NCBI RefSeq assembly: GCF_963678635.1
Contig: NW_026971484.1
Location: 1 to 64,000, forward strand
Direction of reading: 5' to 3'
Length of the DNA: 64,000 bases
Source of the DNA: Symsagittifera roscoffensis
Lineage: Eukaryota; Xenacoelomorpha; Acoela; Convolutidae
Shown: positions 9,116 through 21,806 of the stretch, one piece after another
Layout of the letters: the number at the start of each line of letters is the position of its first letter
Numbering within the stretch: position 1 is the stretch's first letter
Position numbers and translations under genes: made by a program
Notes under the pieces: generated by a model
Databases searched by the model: none
Told to the model about the DNA's origin: nothing
Seen by the model: only the letters and a program-made list of their open reading frames with translations

Positions 9116-10780
9116 TTATTGATCAGCAGAGTAAAAATATGGATATGGTGTAGCTATCAGCGTGGTAAATAGAATTATCTAGTTTAAGCTGAAACAACTT
9201 TCAATATTAGAAAAAAAATTAAAAACTCAAATCAAAAAGATGATCCATTGTCCTTGAAAGGAACATTGATTGCGCATTTGATGTTGTCACTCGCAAAAAC
9301 CGTTGATTTCGATCAAAAACAAAATTGACGATCGAAAAAAAAACATAACGGTGAAGATGAGAACTTGCTTCAAAAAGACGATGTTATTTCTTGCTTGAAT
9401 TGTTATCTAACAAACGATTCAGTATAATCAAAAAGAAGTAGTTACCTTATCACAGTTTTCATCACTAAAATTTAATCTTTTTTAACAATTTTCAACTCTG
9501 CGACTGAGATTATCTTTTGCCATCAACATAGTTTGCCACGCCACCATCATGTTTTGCCACGACCATAAAAAATTACCATTATTTGATTAAGTTGAAATTC
9601 ATGAATAAGTTGAAGTTAATAACTATTTTATATATGCTTTGACTAATAAGATTGTGAATAATAAGGTTTGACAAACATGTTTTAGTCTGAAAGAACGTGG
9701 GATAGCAAATTGGGATAGCGAAGAAACTTCAAATCACAATGATGATTCATTGTCAATGAATTGAGAAAGCACAGTTATGAATTTATGGCTGACAATAGCT
9801 GTTAATTTGGCTCAAAAAACATTTGACGGCAAAAGAAATAGGAACTTTAGATAAAACTTGTTCTGAAAAATTAAAAAATCTATACAACATTTTTTAGCAA
9901 ACGATTGATTTTTTTCGAAGAAAAAATATTCAAATTATCACAGTTTTAGCAAAATGTGTTCGTTAGGTTGGTTTATACTGTGAAAATCAACTTCTGAAAC
10001 TATTCAAAAGAGTCCTCAAAAATTGAGTTTTTTCATGAAATTTTCCAAACTTAAAGGGTTAGCTTGAAAAGTCATGGACAAAAAAATGCGAAGCAAACAT
10101 TTGATTGAATTCAAAAAAGATGTAATAATTTTCATTCTTGTACATAAAATAACAAATTTCATCCGGAAACAATTTTGAAATACAAAATTTTTTTGTTGAA
10201 AAACTTCAAATCAGATTGTTGTGACGACGTGGTTTAAGTACAATCAAGGTAAAAAAACAAAATAATGGTTAACGATAAATGGAACTAAATTTTATAACAA
10301 AAAAAGTTTCTAAATCTAATTCAGAAAACAAAAAGGAAAAAAAACTTTTTTTTGAGCAAAGATTTCTTTTACTAGTTTTTTGAAAATTTATTTTAAACAA
10401 AGAAAGACTTGAGGTGAACTAGAACCGTTTTTAAAAAAACAACAGGTTATAAAAAGGTATTGATAAAACGTATTACACCCAAAATTAACACTGGATTTTA
10501 AAACAAACAACCTAAACAGCACAAGTTAAATTAGTGATATCTTTTGTTGGATATGTGAGGAAAAATAGAATCAAATATCATGATGTATTATAAATAAAAT
10601 AAAAAAAATCAGACAAAATTAACAAACAACAATTTAGGGTCAATAAAAGAAGAAATAATTTGTTAAAATTAAAAAAAATTAACCAAAAAATGTAAAAATT
10701 AATATTAAAAAAAAATTATTTTAATATAAAAAAAAAATTTTATTATGAAAAACTTAATAAAAATATTATAACGAAAACGG
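9116..10780. other. AT-rich stretch without a gene
   Basis: No ORF of note on either strand. Two diverged blocks starting GATGATCCATTGTC (about 9238) and GATGATTCATTGTC (about 9741), each followed by CAAACGATTxxxTTTTT.GAA-like text, may be an old tandem repeat with a period of about 500 bases. From 10560 to 10780 it is nearly pure A/T. Confidence 0.45.
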
Positions 10781-10784
10781 GACC

Positions 10785-11880
10785 CCTTCAGATTGAGACC
10801 CCTCCGAGTCTGAAAAAATCAAAACCAAGATCTTCCCGCGAACAATATTAGAGCCCAAAATACAAAATCATGTAAATCGGAAGGGTTCGTTCGTTCTGAC
10901 TTCGGACCCCTCTAGATTGAAGCTAAGCTGCCTTTTTAAAAAATTCCCTTAACTGTGAGGGGGCTTTTAACGAGCGTATTTCTGACTTCACTATCGTTTT
11001 CTTTGTTACTTAAGCCTTCCGTTTTGTTGTCAACAACGTAAAAATGCCTCAGTCAGCCGTTGCTACTGTTTGGTAGGGATATAAGGACTTTCCAGATAAA
11101 AAAAATTATAAACAGCAAAGGGTCTTTTCTCAAAACCGGTCTTTTTGCGAAGAAATTGTCAACAAAAATTCAAATAAAACAACTTCTTTAGAAAACGATT
11201 AGATCACATTTGGGCCTACTTAATTTTTGATCTAACCGTATCAAGATAATCTGGATTGGTTCAGTTGTTCTCGAGTTATGAAGCAAAACGTCTTTTGTGC
11301 AAACTCAAAGAAAAATTTTCAAACTTAAAGGCTCCGCTTAAATTCTTTAGCAATTCTCGTCTTTTTGACCTCAAAATGTTCGATACGAGCGCAGTAGACG
11401 TATAGCCTCTTAGTTCAAGGCGGAAAAAAAAGATTTAAAACGTTTCACCTGAAAAAAATTGCCAAAAACCATGCTACTTGGACCCCTCCGGAATAATGAA
11501 TCCACTATATCAAACTCGTTAAGTTCGATTTCACCGGGGGGGGGGGGGGCTGTGGAGATTGTTGGCAAACACGTCTGAAATTTATTGATTTGTTAATGTA
11601 TATCGTCCGAAGTAAAATTTTTGTAACACTACCTCAAAATCTTCAAAAAAAACTGTTTCTTGCGTTTCGTTTTCCAAAATCACGGAAAATTGGATTTCGG
11701 CACCCAATTAGTTCCAACAACGTCCAATTTACGCTCATCCTGTTTGTCTAGGTTTTTTGTCAAAGCACGATATAACTCACTAACTTAGCTCTTTTAAGCG
11801 AAAAAAAAAGAATATCTCAAAAAACGCGATTTTTAGGGGATCAAAATAACACTATTTGGACCCTGAAAACCAGTCTGTTC
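10785..11880 (-). repeat. Diverged inverted partial copy of the macrosatellite unit
   Basis: Several blocks match the reverse complement of unit A. 11040-11100 (GGTAGGGATATAAGGACTTT) pairs with 15860-15920. 11281-11370 (GCAAACTCAAAGAAAAATTTTCAAACTTAAAGG) pairs with 15640-15720. 11470-11580 (TACTTGGACCCCTCCGGAAT) pairs with 15430-15560. Similarity is perhaps 70-75%, clearly lower than between the direct units. It includes a run of about 14 G near 11536. No coding. Confidence 0.65.
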
Positions 11881-12192
11881 TTAGTTTGTTTGGTTGGAAA
11901 ACGGTATGGGATTATTGTAACGGGTAGTATAAGTAGTAGTACTAACATTATTATACCCCTCCGGGTCCACCCAGTGTCCGAAATCAATAGCCTAACTCGG
12001 AAATACGCAACTCGGTGTAGGATCACTACAGTGCAGTCGCAGTCGAGCACCCCACAGATTGATTTCGTACCTGTTGTTCCAAAAGGGACACGAAGATTGT
12101 TAACGATACCCAACAGTCGATACCCGTCCTGCTGCTTCTTGCACTGCTTGCCAGATCAGCCTTCCACTCTTATCACTTGACCCTTTCGGATT
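11881..12192. other. Spacer between inverted copy and array
   Basis: Short ORFs on both strands overlap each other and have no recognisable product. One ACCCCTCCGGGTCC motif occurs at about 11955. Nothing else seen. Confidence 0.4.
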
Positions 12193-15100
12193 GAGCGCAA
12201 ATTTCCATTAACTTGCTCAAAAAATGAAACAGCCCTTCAGTACAGGCACCAAAGAAGCCCACAACTTTGATCGTAACCATTCGGTTTGATAAAAGTGCTT
12301 TTAACTACAATATGTTTATCAAAAACAAACGTGCTTAAATACTCAAACAACACTACAGTACAAGAACCAGAAAGAGACTGCAATTTTGATCGTAACGATC
12401 GTGTTTGATAACAATACATGTCAAAACAATATATTTAACAACGAAAAACATGAGGGTCAGATCACATCTGGTCTCGGGGTTTTTTTCTACTTATATTAAA
12501 TTTTTTTGTTTTCTGTTTTTCGGGCATCTTTTTATATATATTTTTTTGGTTTTTCTTAGGGTTTAGGTTACTTTCCCTTTGATTTCTTGTATATCTCTTA
12601 AAAGTCTTTGGTCATATACAGCTAAGGGATCGATGGGACGGCTGAACCCCATCAATTTTCACGATACGTGAATTTTCGGTATTAACTATGTTGACAAGCT
12701 ATATCGGAGAATCCGATAGGCTTCCGCGTTCCAAACGAGCCTTCCGTCTCTTGGTTAAGGGTCTTACTTTGAGCATCCTCTCGGCGCGGAGTTTTCCATT
12801 AACGGGTCTGTCCATCATGATGTGAAACGAATAACACCATAAAAGCGCCGAACAACCGGGAGCGCCATAAAATCATATATGTGACATTCAACCGGAAGTA
12901 CATAACGACGGAAAATGAAGCAAGGTTCTAAGAGGACTGGCTAGCGTCTAAATACAGGGTCTACCAAGCCAGTTCAATTTGTGGTCCTTTAACATCAGTT
13001 CGACAAAGTCGTTACAACCTAAAGGCTATGTGCCAAAACGCGCAAACTAACTGAGTTAAATGCAAAAATAGTGAGTCTATGGCTGGTTCGAAGTAATACC
13101 AGACCACGAGGTCACTCCTAAAATCAGGGCATCAACATAATTATTGTTTTATTATTGTTTTTGTTCTGTAGATTAAAATCATCAAATCCATCGGAGATGG
13201 ATCAACCTTTTTTCCTAAACTCCTAGCTTTTCATGCTCTGAGAAAGAACTTGTTGCTATTTTTTTTGTTTGAAAATTAGGACCTTCTAAGAAGCTAAAAG
13301 TTGTTAAAATATAGTTTACAGTCCCTCTCCGAGAAGCCTGAGGATTCATAAATCCGAGCGGAAAGCTGTCTTTTTGACGACGAAGATGGGTAGCAGAATT
13401 GTTCCGATAGCCCTCCTGATTCTCGGGAATTGCTCAGTAATGATTCTAGATGTGCAATAGTTACAACTCGGAGCGCTCTTCTAGAAATATCGTGAACTGT
13501 AACTTCTGTCTTCTCTCTCGCTTATCGCATGTCTTTTTTCGTACTAGCGGTTTCAGTTGCAGCAAAAATCAGAGTTTCTACGTGTCAAACACGCTCAAAT
13601 AAAAAAAATGAAAGATATTTCGCCAATTCAAACTGACCACTCCGATTACGTTCAAATTAATGATCAAGATGTTAATCGTCCGTAACAGTCCTTTTTCCCA
13701 CCAAACTGCTTCCAATAAAACACTCGTCGATTATACGCACCTTCAGTCGTTGTTGTTGAATCTAAAAACACAAGAGGTAGTATTCTTGACCCTTGAGCCA
13801 ATGGTTATAGGGCCTATTTCTATTAGCCTAATTTGTGAAGTAAGCGGACGAATGTTACACATTCACATCTTATAATCAGTTTTTACTAATCCGTCTCTTC
13901 AAAAAATGTTCAATCCCATAGAAACCTCATGACAAGTGATTAAAACTGGCTTTTTCACTCCTGGATTCAAATCAAAAAACTGAAAATTCCAGAGAGTTCA
14001 GTTTTAGTTCTTTCCACCCGAACTGGCACAGTCAAACCTTCCAACGAACGCCGAAATCAACTTCAAAGGCGTTATTACCGAGATTGCAGTCAAAAGGAGG
14101 CTTAGAATGTTCTAGAGTTTTCTTTTTTCAAAATTTTGGATTTGAATGGGAAGATTTCTGAGAAATACGATGAACAATTTTTTTGACCAGAAGTGGACAA
14201 ATTAACAAAAGAACTGGATTCAACGACAAAAACTGGTCGGAAAAAAAAAGAGAGAAAAACAAAAGATAAACACAGCCTTTCATAGTGACATTAGGACACA
14301 ATTGTGACAGTCGACGAGAATGGCCTGATACCCATAGCAGAAACAAAATTTTATGATAGCAGTTGAGTTAGAAAATTCGTTGTTTCGAAGAATTAACGGT
14401 GTTGATGATACATTTGAACGAATTGGGAAGGGTCAAATTGGAGAGATGAAAAGTTTTTAAATTTTCGAAGTAGGCGTGCTTGACACGAGGCAATTTTTTG
14501 TTTTTCGCAAATTCTCAAAAGTGCAAAAATCACAACGAGAATTTTTGCTAGTCAAAACAAAAAGAACCACAATTTTCGCTAAACGAGATACCCGAGAGGA
14601 AAAAAGCGAATGACATCAGTTTTCGAAGAATTCTACGAGTTGTAGTGATTGTATAGCTACAATCGTTACCCAGCAATTCCGTAGAACTCGGAGGGCTTTT
14701 GGGAAGATTCGGTACTCTTCTTGATTGCAAAAAAAAAACAGCTCTTTGGCTGAGCTCAGAAAGACAGCAAATAATGAATTTTAACATATTTTAGCTTCCC
14801 GGAATGCATTTAACTAAAATAAATTAACATCTAAAAGGTTTTCAAGGAAACGATGTAAAAATTGATCCATCTCCGATAGATATGGTCATTTTTATCTGCA
14901 GATTAAAAAGAAATGCAAGGGAAAAAACAAATAGTAGCCCTGTTTTAAGGAGTGACTTCGTTGTCAGGGACTAAATTAGTTTGAGTGTTTCGGCCGATAG
15001 CCTTCAATAGAAATAATTTTGCCGACCCGATGTTAATTAACCACACATTGAAAGGGCTTTGATAGAGACGGTTAAAAGCATGTGAAGTTGTGTTTGGATG

Positions 15101-16781
15101 CTAGCATGTCTTTTTAGAACCGAGCTTCATTTTCTTTCGAGCGAAAGCTACACACTGAAATAAATTAACATCTAATTCGTTTTTAAAGCTAGGAAACGAC
15201 GGAAAAAACTTAAATAGTAGCTCTGTTCACACGTTGAAAGGGCTTTGATAGAGACGTTTAAAAGCATGTGAAGTTGTGTTTAGATGGTAGCTAGTTGTTT
15301 TGAAACCTAGCTTCATTTTCTTTCAGTATGTACTTTCGGGCGAATGTTACACACTTATTTTTATGGCGCTACTGGGTTTAGTGCGATGGTTAGTGCGATA
15401 AAAATTGTTGTTCGGACACCATACCCAAGTAAAAACCCTTTTACCAACAACATTCCTGGCCCCAGTGAAGTCAAACATGAGGAGTTTGATTTACTAAATT
15501 CATCAATCCGGAGGGGTCCATGTAGCTCTGTTTTTGACAGTTTTTTGGGCGGAAGTTTTCAGATCGTGCTTTTTGCATCAAACTAGAAGACTATAGGACT
15601 TCTCAGCTCAAATGAATGATTTGTAGGTCAGTTAGACAAGAATTGCGTAAGAAACTAGGCGGAACCTTTAAGTTTGAAAGTTTTTTGAGTTTGCATAAAC
15701 GATGTTTTGCTCTGTACTGTTAAAATAGGAACTGAGTAGGCTTAAGCGTAAGCTAACTTTTTTAAAATAAATTAAACGTAGAAGGTTTTTTTTGACTTAT
15801 TTTAGCAAAACCAACGGTTTTAAAGTTAAATCCCTTCAATTTTTGTCATAAGAAAGTTTTGTCGAAAGCCCTTATATCCTTACCAAATGGTAACAACGGT
15901 TGAATAAGGCACTTTCACGTTGTCCTCGAGAATAGGGAAGGGTTAGGAAACTAGAAAACGGCAGACAAGTCGGAAATAGGCTCTTTAAAAGACCCCTCAC
16001 AGTTTAGGGAAATTGTCAACCCGGACGCGTCTGAAACCGAAACGAACCCTTCCTAGTTAAATTATTTTGCCTAATAGGCTCTGATACTGTATCCGAAAGG
16101 GTCTCGCGTTACTCTTTTGGCACCTCGGGAGGGTCATATTGTGCCTACCTGGAGTGTCCCAATTCGGCGAGGTCCTATTTTTTGCAATCAGGATGGGTCA
16201 TGTTTTGTTTATCCCGAGGGGTCCCAATTCGGATGGGTCCTATTTTTGCCAATCCAGAGGGGTCTCCGCTCAGAGGTGTCCTGTTTTTCGCCTATTCCGA
16301 TGGGTCCCAATTCGGAGGGGTCCTGTTTTTCGCCAATCCAAAGAAGTCCCATCACAAAGGGGTCCTGTTTTTTTTTCCTTCAGGTTTTGTCTATTTAGTG
16401 CGGCACTAAACGGGGAAAAATTTTTTTCTATTGAAACCAGTTCGACTTTGAAGCTGCGACAGACCAATCGCAATACACATACTTTTTTCGAAATCATTTT
16501 TATTCAGATTGGAGAAACTTTGTTTTTTGATTCTTATAAACTTTTCTCATATGAGTAGTGACTGCACTATCGCTAAAGATTTTGGCATCATCAGCCTGTG
16601 CTACCTTTTTATCCAATAACCAAAGATCAGTCGCTGAGCATAAATTATATATACGCTGTACTGAGATAACTCAAAAAAATTTGTGGTCATTTGTTAGCTA
16701 AAGCTTTTGGAAATGGAACGTTTTGTGTTAATAATATCAGTTGTCAGACAATAAATACGGTAGTAAAGGAGTCAGGTGAAT
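12193..16781 (+). repeat. Macrosatellite unit A (longest, 4.6 kb)
   Basis: It begins at GAGCGCAAATTTCC and ends where the same text restarts at 16782. It carries all blocks seen in the other units in the same order: the CAGCCCTTCAGTACAGG head, the GTCTTTGGTCATA block (12606), the CTCTCCGAGA block (13325), a 13900-14800 block, the GTGCGATAAAAATTGTTGTTCGG block (15390), the GGGGTCC cluster (16117) and the tail with AGTGCGGCACT. After the GGGGTCC cluster it lacks about 410 bases that units B and C retain (18100-18520). Short ORFs are not conserved as proteins. Confidence 0.8.
16117..16380 (+). repeat. GGGGTCC minisatellite of unit A
   Basis: About seven degenerate copies of a 35-40 base motif of the form GAGGGGTCC-CAATTCGGA-TGGGTCCT-TTTTTCGCC. 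It is open in several frames at once because the repeat has few stops; I regard the resulting Gly/Pro/Phe-rich ORFs as artefacts. Equivalent clusters lie at 17903-18140, 20729-21030 and 25180-25420. Confidence 0.7.
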
Positions 16782-18914
16782 GAGCGCAAATTTGCATTAA
16801 CTTGCTCAAACAATCAAACAGCCCTTCAGTACAGGCACCAAAAAAAATCCCACAACTTTGATCGTAACCATCCGGTTTGACAAAAATGCCTCTCACCACA
16901 ATATATTTAACAAAAACAAACGGGAGGGATCACATCTCATCTCGGGGTTGCTTTCTACTGATTTTAATTTTTTTTACTGTTTTTGGTTTTTTCGGGTATC
17001 TTTTTATATGTTTTTTGGTTTTTTCTTTGGGTATAGCTTACTGTTCCTTTGATTTCTTGTATATATTTTAAGAGTCTTTGGTCATAAATAGCTAGTTGTT
17101 TTGAAACCTAGCTTCATTTTCTTTCAATATGTTATTTTTATGGCGCTACTGGGTTTAGTGCGATGGTTAGTGCGATAAAAATTGTTGTTCCGACACCATA
17201 CCCAAGTAAAAACCCTTTTACCAACAACATTCCTGGCCCCAGTGAATTCGAACATGAGGAGTTTGATTTATTAAATTCATCCATCTGAAGGGGTCCAGGT
17301 AGCTCTGTTTTTGACAGTTTTTTTGGCGGAAGTTTTCAGATCGGGCTTTTTGCATCAAACTAGAAGACTATAGGATTTCTCAGCTCAAATGAATGATTTG
17401 TAGGTCAGTAAGACAAGAATTGCGTAAGAAACTTTAAGTTTGAAAGTTTTTTGAGTTTGCATAAACGATGTTTTGCTCTGTACTGTTAAAACAGGAACTG
17501 AGTAGGCTTAAGCGTAAGCTAACTTTTTTAAAATAAATTAAGCGTAGAAGGTTTTTTTTACTTATTTTAGCAAAACCAACGGTTTTAAAGTTAAATCCCT
17601 TCAATTTTTGTCATAAGAAAGTTTTGTCGAAAGCCCTTATATCCTTACCAAATGGTAACAAGGTTGTTGAATAAGGCACTTTCACGTTGTCCTCGAGAAT
17701 AGAGAAGGGTTAAGAAACTAGAAATTGGCAAACAAGTGTGAAATCGGCTCTATAAAAGACCTCTCACAGTTTAGGGAAATTGTTTAAGAAGCAGTTTAGC
17801 TTCAACCCGGACGCGTCTGAAACCGAAACGAACCCTTCCTGGTTAAATGATTTTGCCTAATAGGCTCTGAAACTGTATCCGAAAGGGTCTCGCGTTACTC
17901 TTTTGGCACCTAGGGAGGGTCATATTGTGCCTACCTGGAGTGTCCCAATTCGGCGAGGTCCTATTTTTGCCAATCCAGAGGGGTCTCCGCTCGGAGGGAG
18001 CCTGTTTTTCGCCTATTCCGATGGGTCACAATTCGGAGGGGTCCTGTTTTTCGCCAATCCAAAGAAGTCCCATCACAAAGGGGTCCTGTTTTTTTTTCCT
18101 GTTCGGAAACTTTCCTGTGCGCCGATCCGGAGAGGTCTAAGAATTTTTTACGGACGCAATCGTAAGAATCCTAATACGTACGTTAAAGAAGAAAGACGAG
18201 ACATTTAGTGAATAGTGTTAAGATATAAGGACAATAAGCTAGACAAAAAAAAGGTAACATGTGACTGCATTGGTAATTTGCATTTAAATAAAATTCAAAA
18301 AACCAAAAAACCAAAACAGGTCTAACCCGAAGATTCGCAACTCTATGTCTAACCAAAAACAGAAATCGGCACTGATTTATTTGGATTAGAACCCAAAACT
18401 GTTTTCCGGAAGAGTGGTTGCCTCGAGACTTTTAGAAGCTCTCGCTTGGCAATCCGAAGGCAGATAGGTAACATGGTGGCCACAATCAACGCCCAGTTGA
18501 GAAACATACTGCCTTCAGGTTTTGTCTGTTTAGTGCGGCACTAAACGGGTAAAATTTTTCTCTTGAAACCAGTTCGACTTTGAAGCTGCGACAGACCAAT
18601 CGCAATACACATACTTTTTTCGACATCTTTTTTATTCAGATTGGAGAAACTTTGTTTTTTGATTCTTATAAACTTTTCTCATATGAGTAGTGACTGCACT
18701 ATCCTCTAAAGATTTTGACATCATCAGCCTGCGCTAGCTTTTTATCCAATAACCAATGATCAATCGCTGAGCATAAATTATATATACGCTGTACTGTGAT
18801 AACTCAATAAAATTCGTGGTCATTTGTTAGCTAAAGCTTTTGAAAATGGAACGTTTTGTGTTAATAATATCAGTTGTCAAACAATAAATACGGTAGTAAA
18901 GGAGTCAGGCGAAT
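16782..18914 (+). repeat. Macrosatellite unit B (2.1 kb, large internal deletion)
   Basis: Head and tail match units A, C and D closely. At about 17092 the text jumps from the GTCTTTGGTCATAAATAGCTA block straight to CTAGTTGTTTTGAAACC, a block that in unit A lies 2.7 kb further on (about 15290). The internal 2.7 kb present in A is absent. Confidence 0.8.
17903..18140 (+). repeat. GGGGTCC minisatellite of unit B
   Basis: Same motif as in unit A with about six copies; two copies present in A and C (the CAGGATGGGTCATGTTTTG part) are missing. Confidence 0.65.
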
Positions 18915-21806
18915 GAGCGCAAATTTGCATTAACTTGCCCAAACAATCAAACAGCCCTTCAGTACAGGCACCAAAAAAAATCCCACAACTTTGATCGTAA
19001 CCATCCGGTTTGACAAAAATGCCTCTCACCACAATATATTTAACAAAAACAAACGGGAGGGATCACATCTCATCTCGGGGTTGCTTTCTACTGATTTTAA
19101 TTTTTTTTACTGTTTTTGATTTTTTCGGGTATCTTTTTATATGTTTTTTGGTTTTTTCTTTGGGTATAGCTTACTGTTCCTTTGATTTCTTGTATATCTT
19201 TTAAGAGTCTTTGGTCATAAACAGCTAAGAAAACGATGGGACCGCTGAACCCTCATCACCTTTTACGATACGTAATTTTTTGTTATTAAACTATGTTAAA
19301 GCAATATCTGAAATCTGGTAGGCTTCCGCGTTCCAAACCACCCTTCCGCCTCTTGTTTAAGGGCCTTACTTTGAGCATCCTCTCGGCGCGGAGTTCTTCA
19401 ATAACTGGTCTGTCGGTGTAAAATCATATGTGTGACATTTGACCGGACGTACATAACGACGGAAAATGAAGCTAGGTTCTAAGAGGACTGGCTAGCGTCT
19501 AAATACAGGTCTATCAAGCCAGTTCAATATGTGGTCCTTTACCATCAGTTCGACGAAGTCGTTACAACCTAGAAGCTATTTGCCAAAACGCGCAAACTAG
19601 CTTAGTTAAATGCAAAAATAGTGAGCTTATGGCTGGGTCTCAGTAAAACCAGGCTACCAGACCACGAGGTCACTCCTAAAGTCAGGGCATCCACTTAATT
19701 ATTATTTAATTATTGTTTTTGTTATGTAGATTAAAGTCATCATATCTACCGGAGATGGTTCATCGCTCCCTCAACTCCTAGCTTTTCATGCTCTGAGAAT
19801 GAACTTAATGCTATTTTGATTGAAAACTAGGATCTTCCCAGAAGCTAAAAGTTGTTAAAACATAGTTTACAGTTTCTCTCCGAGACCCCTCCGGATTCTT
19901 GAACCCGGGCAAAAAGCTGTCTTTTTGAAGAACAAGATGGGTAGCAGAATTGTTCCGATAGCCCTTCCGATAGAATTGTTCCGATAGAGCGATAAAAATT
20001 GTTGTTCGGACACCATACCCAAGTAAAAACCCTTTTACCAACAACATTCCTGGCCCCAGTGAAGTCGAACATGAGAAGTTTGATTTATTAAATTCATCAA
20101 TCCGGAGGGGTCCATGTAGCTCTGTTTTTGACAGTTTTTTTGGCGAAAGTTTTCAGATTGGGCTTTTTGCATCAAACTAGAAGACTATAGGCCTTCTCAG
20201 CTCAAATGGATGATTTGTAGGTCAGTAAGACAAGAATTGCGTAAGAAACTAGGCGGAACCTTTAAGTTTGAAAGTTTTTTGAGTTTGCATAAACGATGTT
20301 TTGCTCTGTACTGTTAAAACAGGAACTGAGTAGGCTTAAGCGTAAGCTAACTTTTTTGAAATAAATTAAGCGTAGAAGGTTTTTTTGACTTATTTTGGCA
20401 AAACCAACGGTTTCAAAGTTAAATCCCTTCAATTTTTGTCATAAGAAAGCTTTGTCGAAAGCCCTTATATCCTTACCAAATGGTAACAACGGTTGAATAG
20501 GGCACTTTCACGTTGTCCTCGAGAATAGGGAAGGGTTAAGAAACTAGAAAACGGCAGGCAAGTCGGAAATAGGCTCTTTAAAAGACCCCTCACAGTTTAG
20601 GGAAATTTTTAAAGAAGCAGTTTAGCTTCAACCCGGACGCGTCTGAAACCGAAACGAACCCTTCCTAGTTAAATGATTTTGCCTAATAGGCTCTGATACT
20701 GTATCCGAAAGGGTCTCGCGTTCTTCTTTTGGCACCTCGGGAGGGTCATATTGTGCCTACCTGGAGTGTCCCAACTCGGCGAGGTCCTATTTTTGCCAAT
20801 CAGGATGGGTCATGTTTTGTTTATCCCGAGGGGTCCCAATTCGGATGGGTCCTATTTTTGCCAATCCAGAGGGGTCTCCGCTCGGAGGGGTCCTGTTTTT
20901 CGCCTATTCCGATGGGTCCCAATTCGGAAGGGTCCTGTTTTTCGCCAATCCAAAGAGGTCCCATCACAAAGGGGTCCTGTTTTTTTTTCCTGTTCGGAAA
21001 TTTCCCTGTGCGCCGATCCGGAGGGGTCTAAGAAAATTTTACGGACGCAATCGTAAGAATCCTAATACATACGTTAAAGAAGAAAGACGAGACATTTAGT
21101 GAATAGTGTTAAGATATAAGGACAATTAGCTAGACAAAAAAAAGGAAACATGTGACTGCATTGGTAACTTGCATTTAAATAAAATTCAAAAAACTAAAAA
21201 AGCAAAACAGGTCTAACCCGGAGATTCGCAACTCTGTGTCTAACCAAAAACAGAATTCGGCACTGATTTATTTGGATTAGAATCCAAAACTGTTTTCCGG
21301 AAGAGTGGTTGCCTCGAGACTTTTAGAAGCTCTCGCTCGGCAATCCGAAGGCAGATAGGTAACATGGCGGCCACAATAAACGCCCAGTTGAGAAACATAC
21401 TGCCTTTAGGTTTTGTCTGTTTAGTGCGGCACTAAACGGGGAAAAATTTTTCTCTAGAAACCAGTTCGACTTTGAAGCTGCGACAGACCAATCGCAATAC
21501 ACATACTTTTTTCGACATCTTTTTAATTCAGATTAGAGAAACTTTGTTTTTTGATTCTTATAAATTTTTCTCATATGGGTAATGACTGCACTATCCTCTA
21601 AAGATTTTGACATCATCAGCCTGTGCTAGCTTTTTATCCAATAACCAAAAACCAATCGCTGAGCATAAATTATATATACGCTGTACTGTGACAACTCAAT
21701 AAAATTCGTGGTCATTTGTTAGCTAAAGCTTTTGGAAATGGAACGTTTTGTGTTAATAATATCAGTTGTCAAACAATAAATACGGTAGTAAAGGAGTCAG
21801 GCGAAT
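18915..21806 (+). repeat. Macrosatellite unit C (2.9 kb, different internal deletion)
   Basis: Same head as the others. At about 19986 it jumps from the GAATTGTTCCGATAG block (unit A about 13405) to GCGATAAAAATTGTTG (unit A about 15395), so its deletion differs from unit B. A short GATAGCCCTTCCGATAGAATTGTTCC duplication sits at the join. The tail from 21100 to 21800 is very close to unit B. Confidence 0.8.
20729..21030 (+). repeat. GGGGTCC minisatellite of unit C
   Basis: About eight copies of the same motif, ending with GATCCGGAGGGGTCTAAG before a block shared with unit B. Confidence 0.65.

Noticed and set aside
11841-12180. ORFs on both strands between the inverted arm and the array
   Set aside because: Mutually overlapping, no motif; probably stop-poor spacer.
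16117-16560. Overlapping plus-strand ORFs in three frames across the GGGGTCC clusters (also 17903, 20729, 25207)
   Set aside because: The same repeat is open in several frames, and the peptides only restate the DNA repeat; no start or codon bias is shared.
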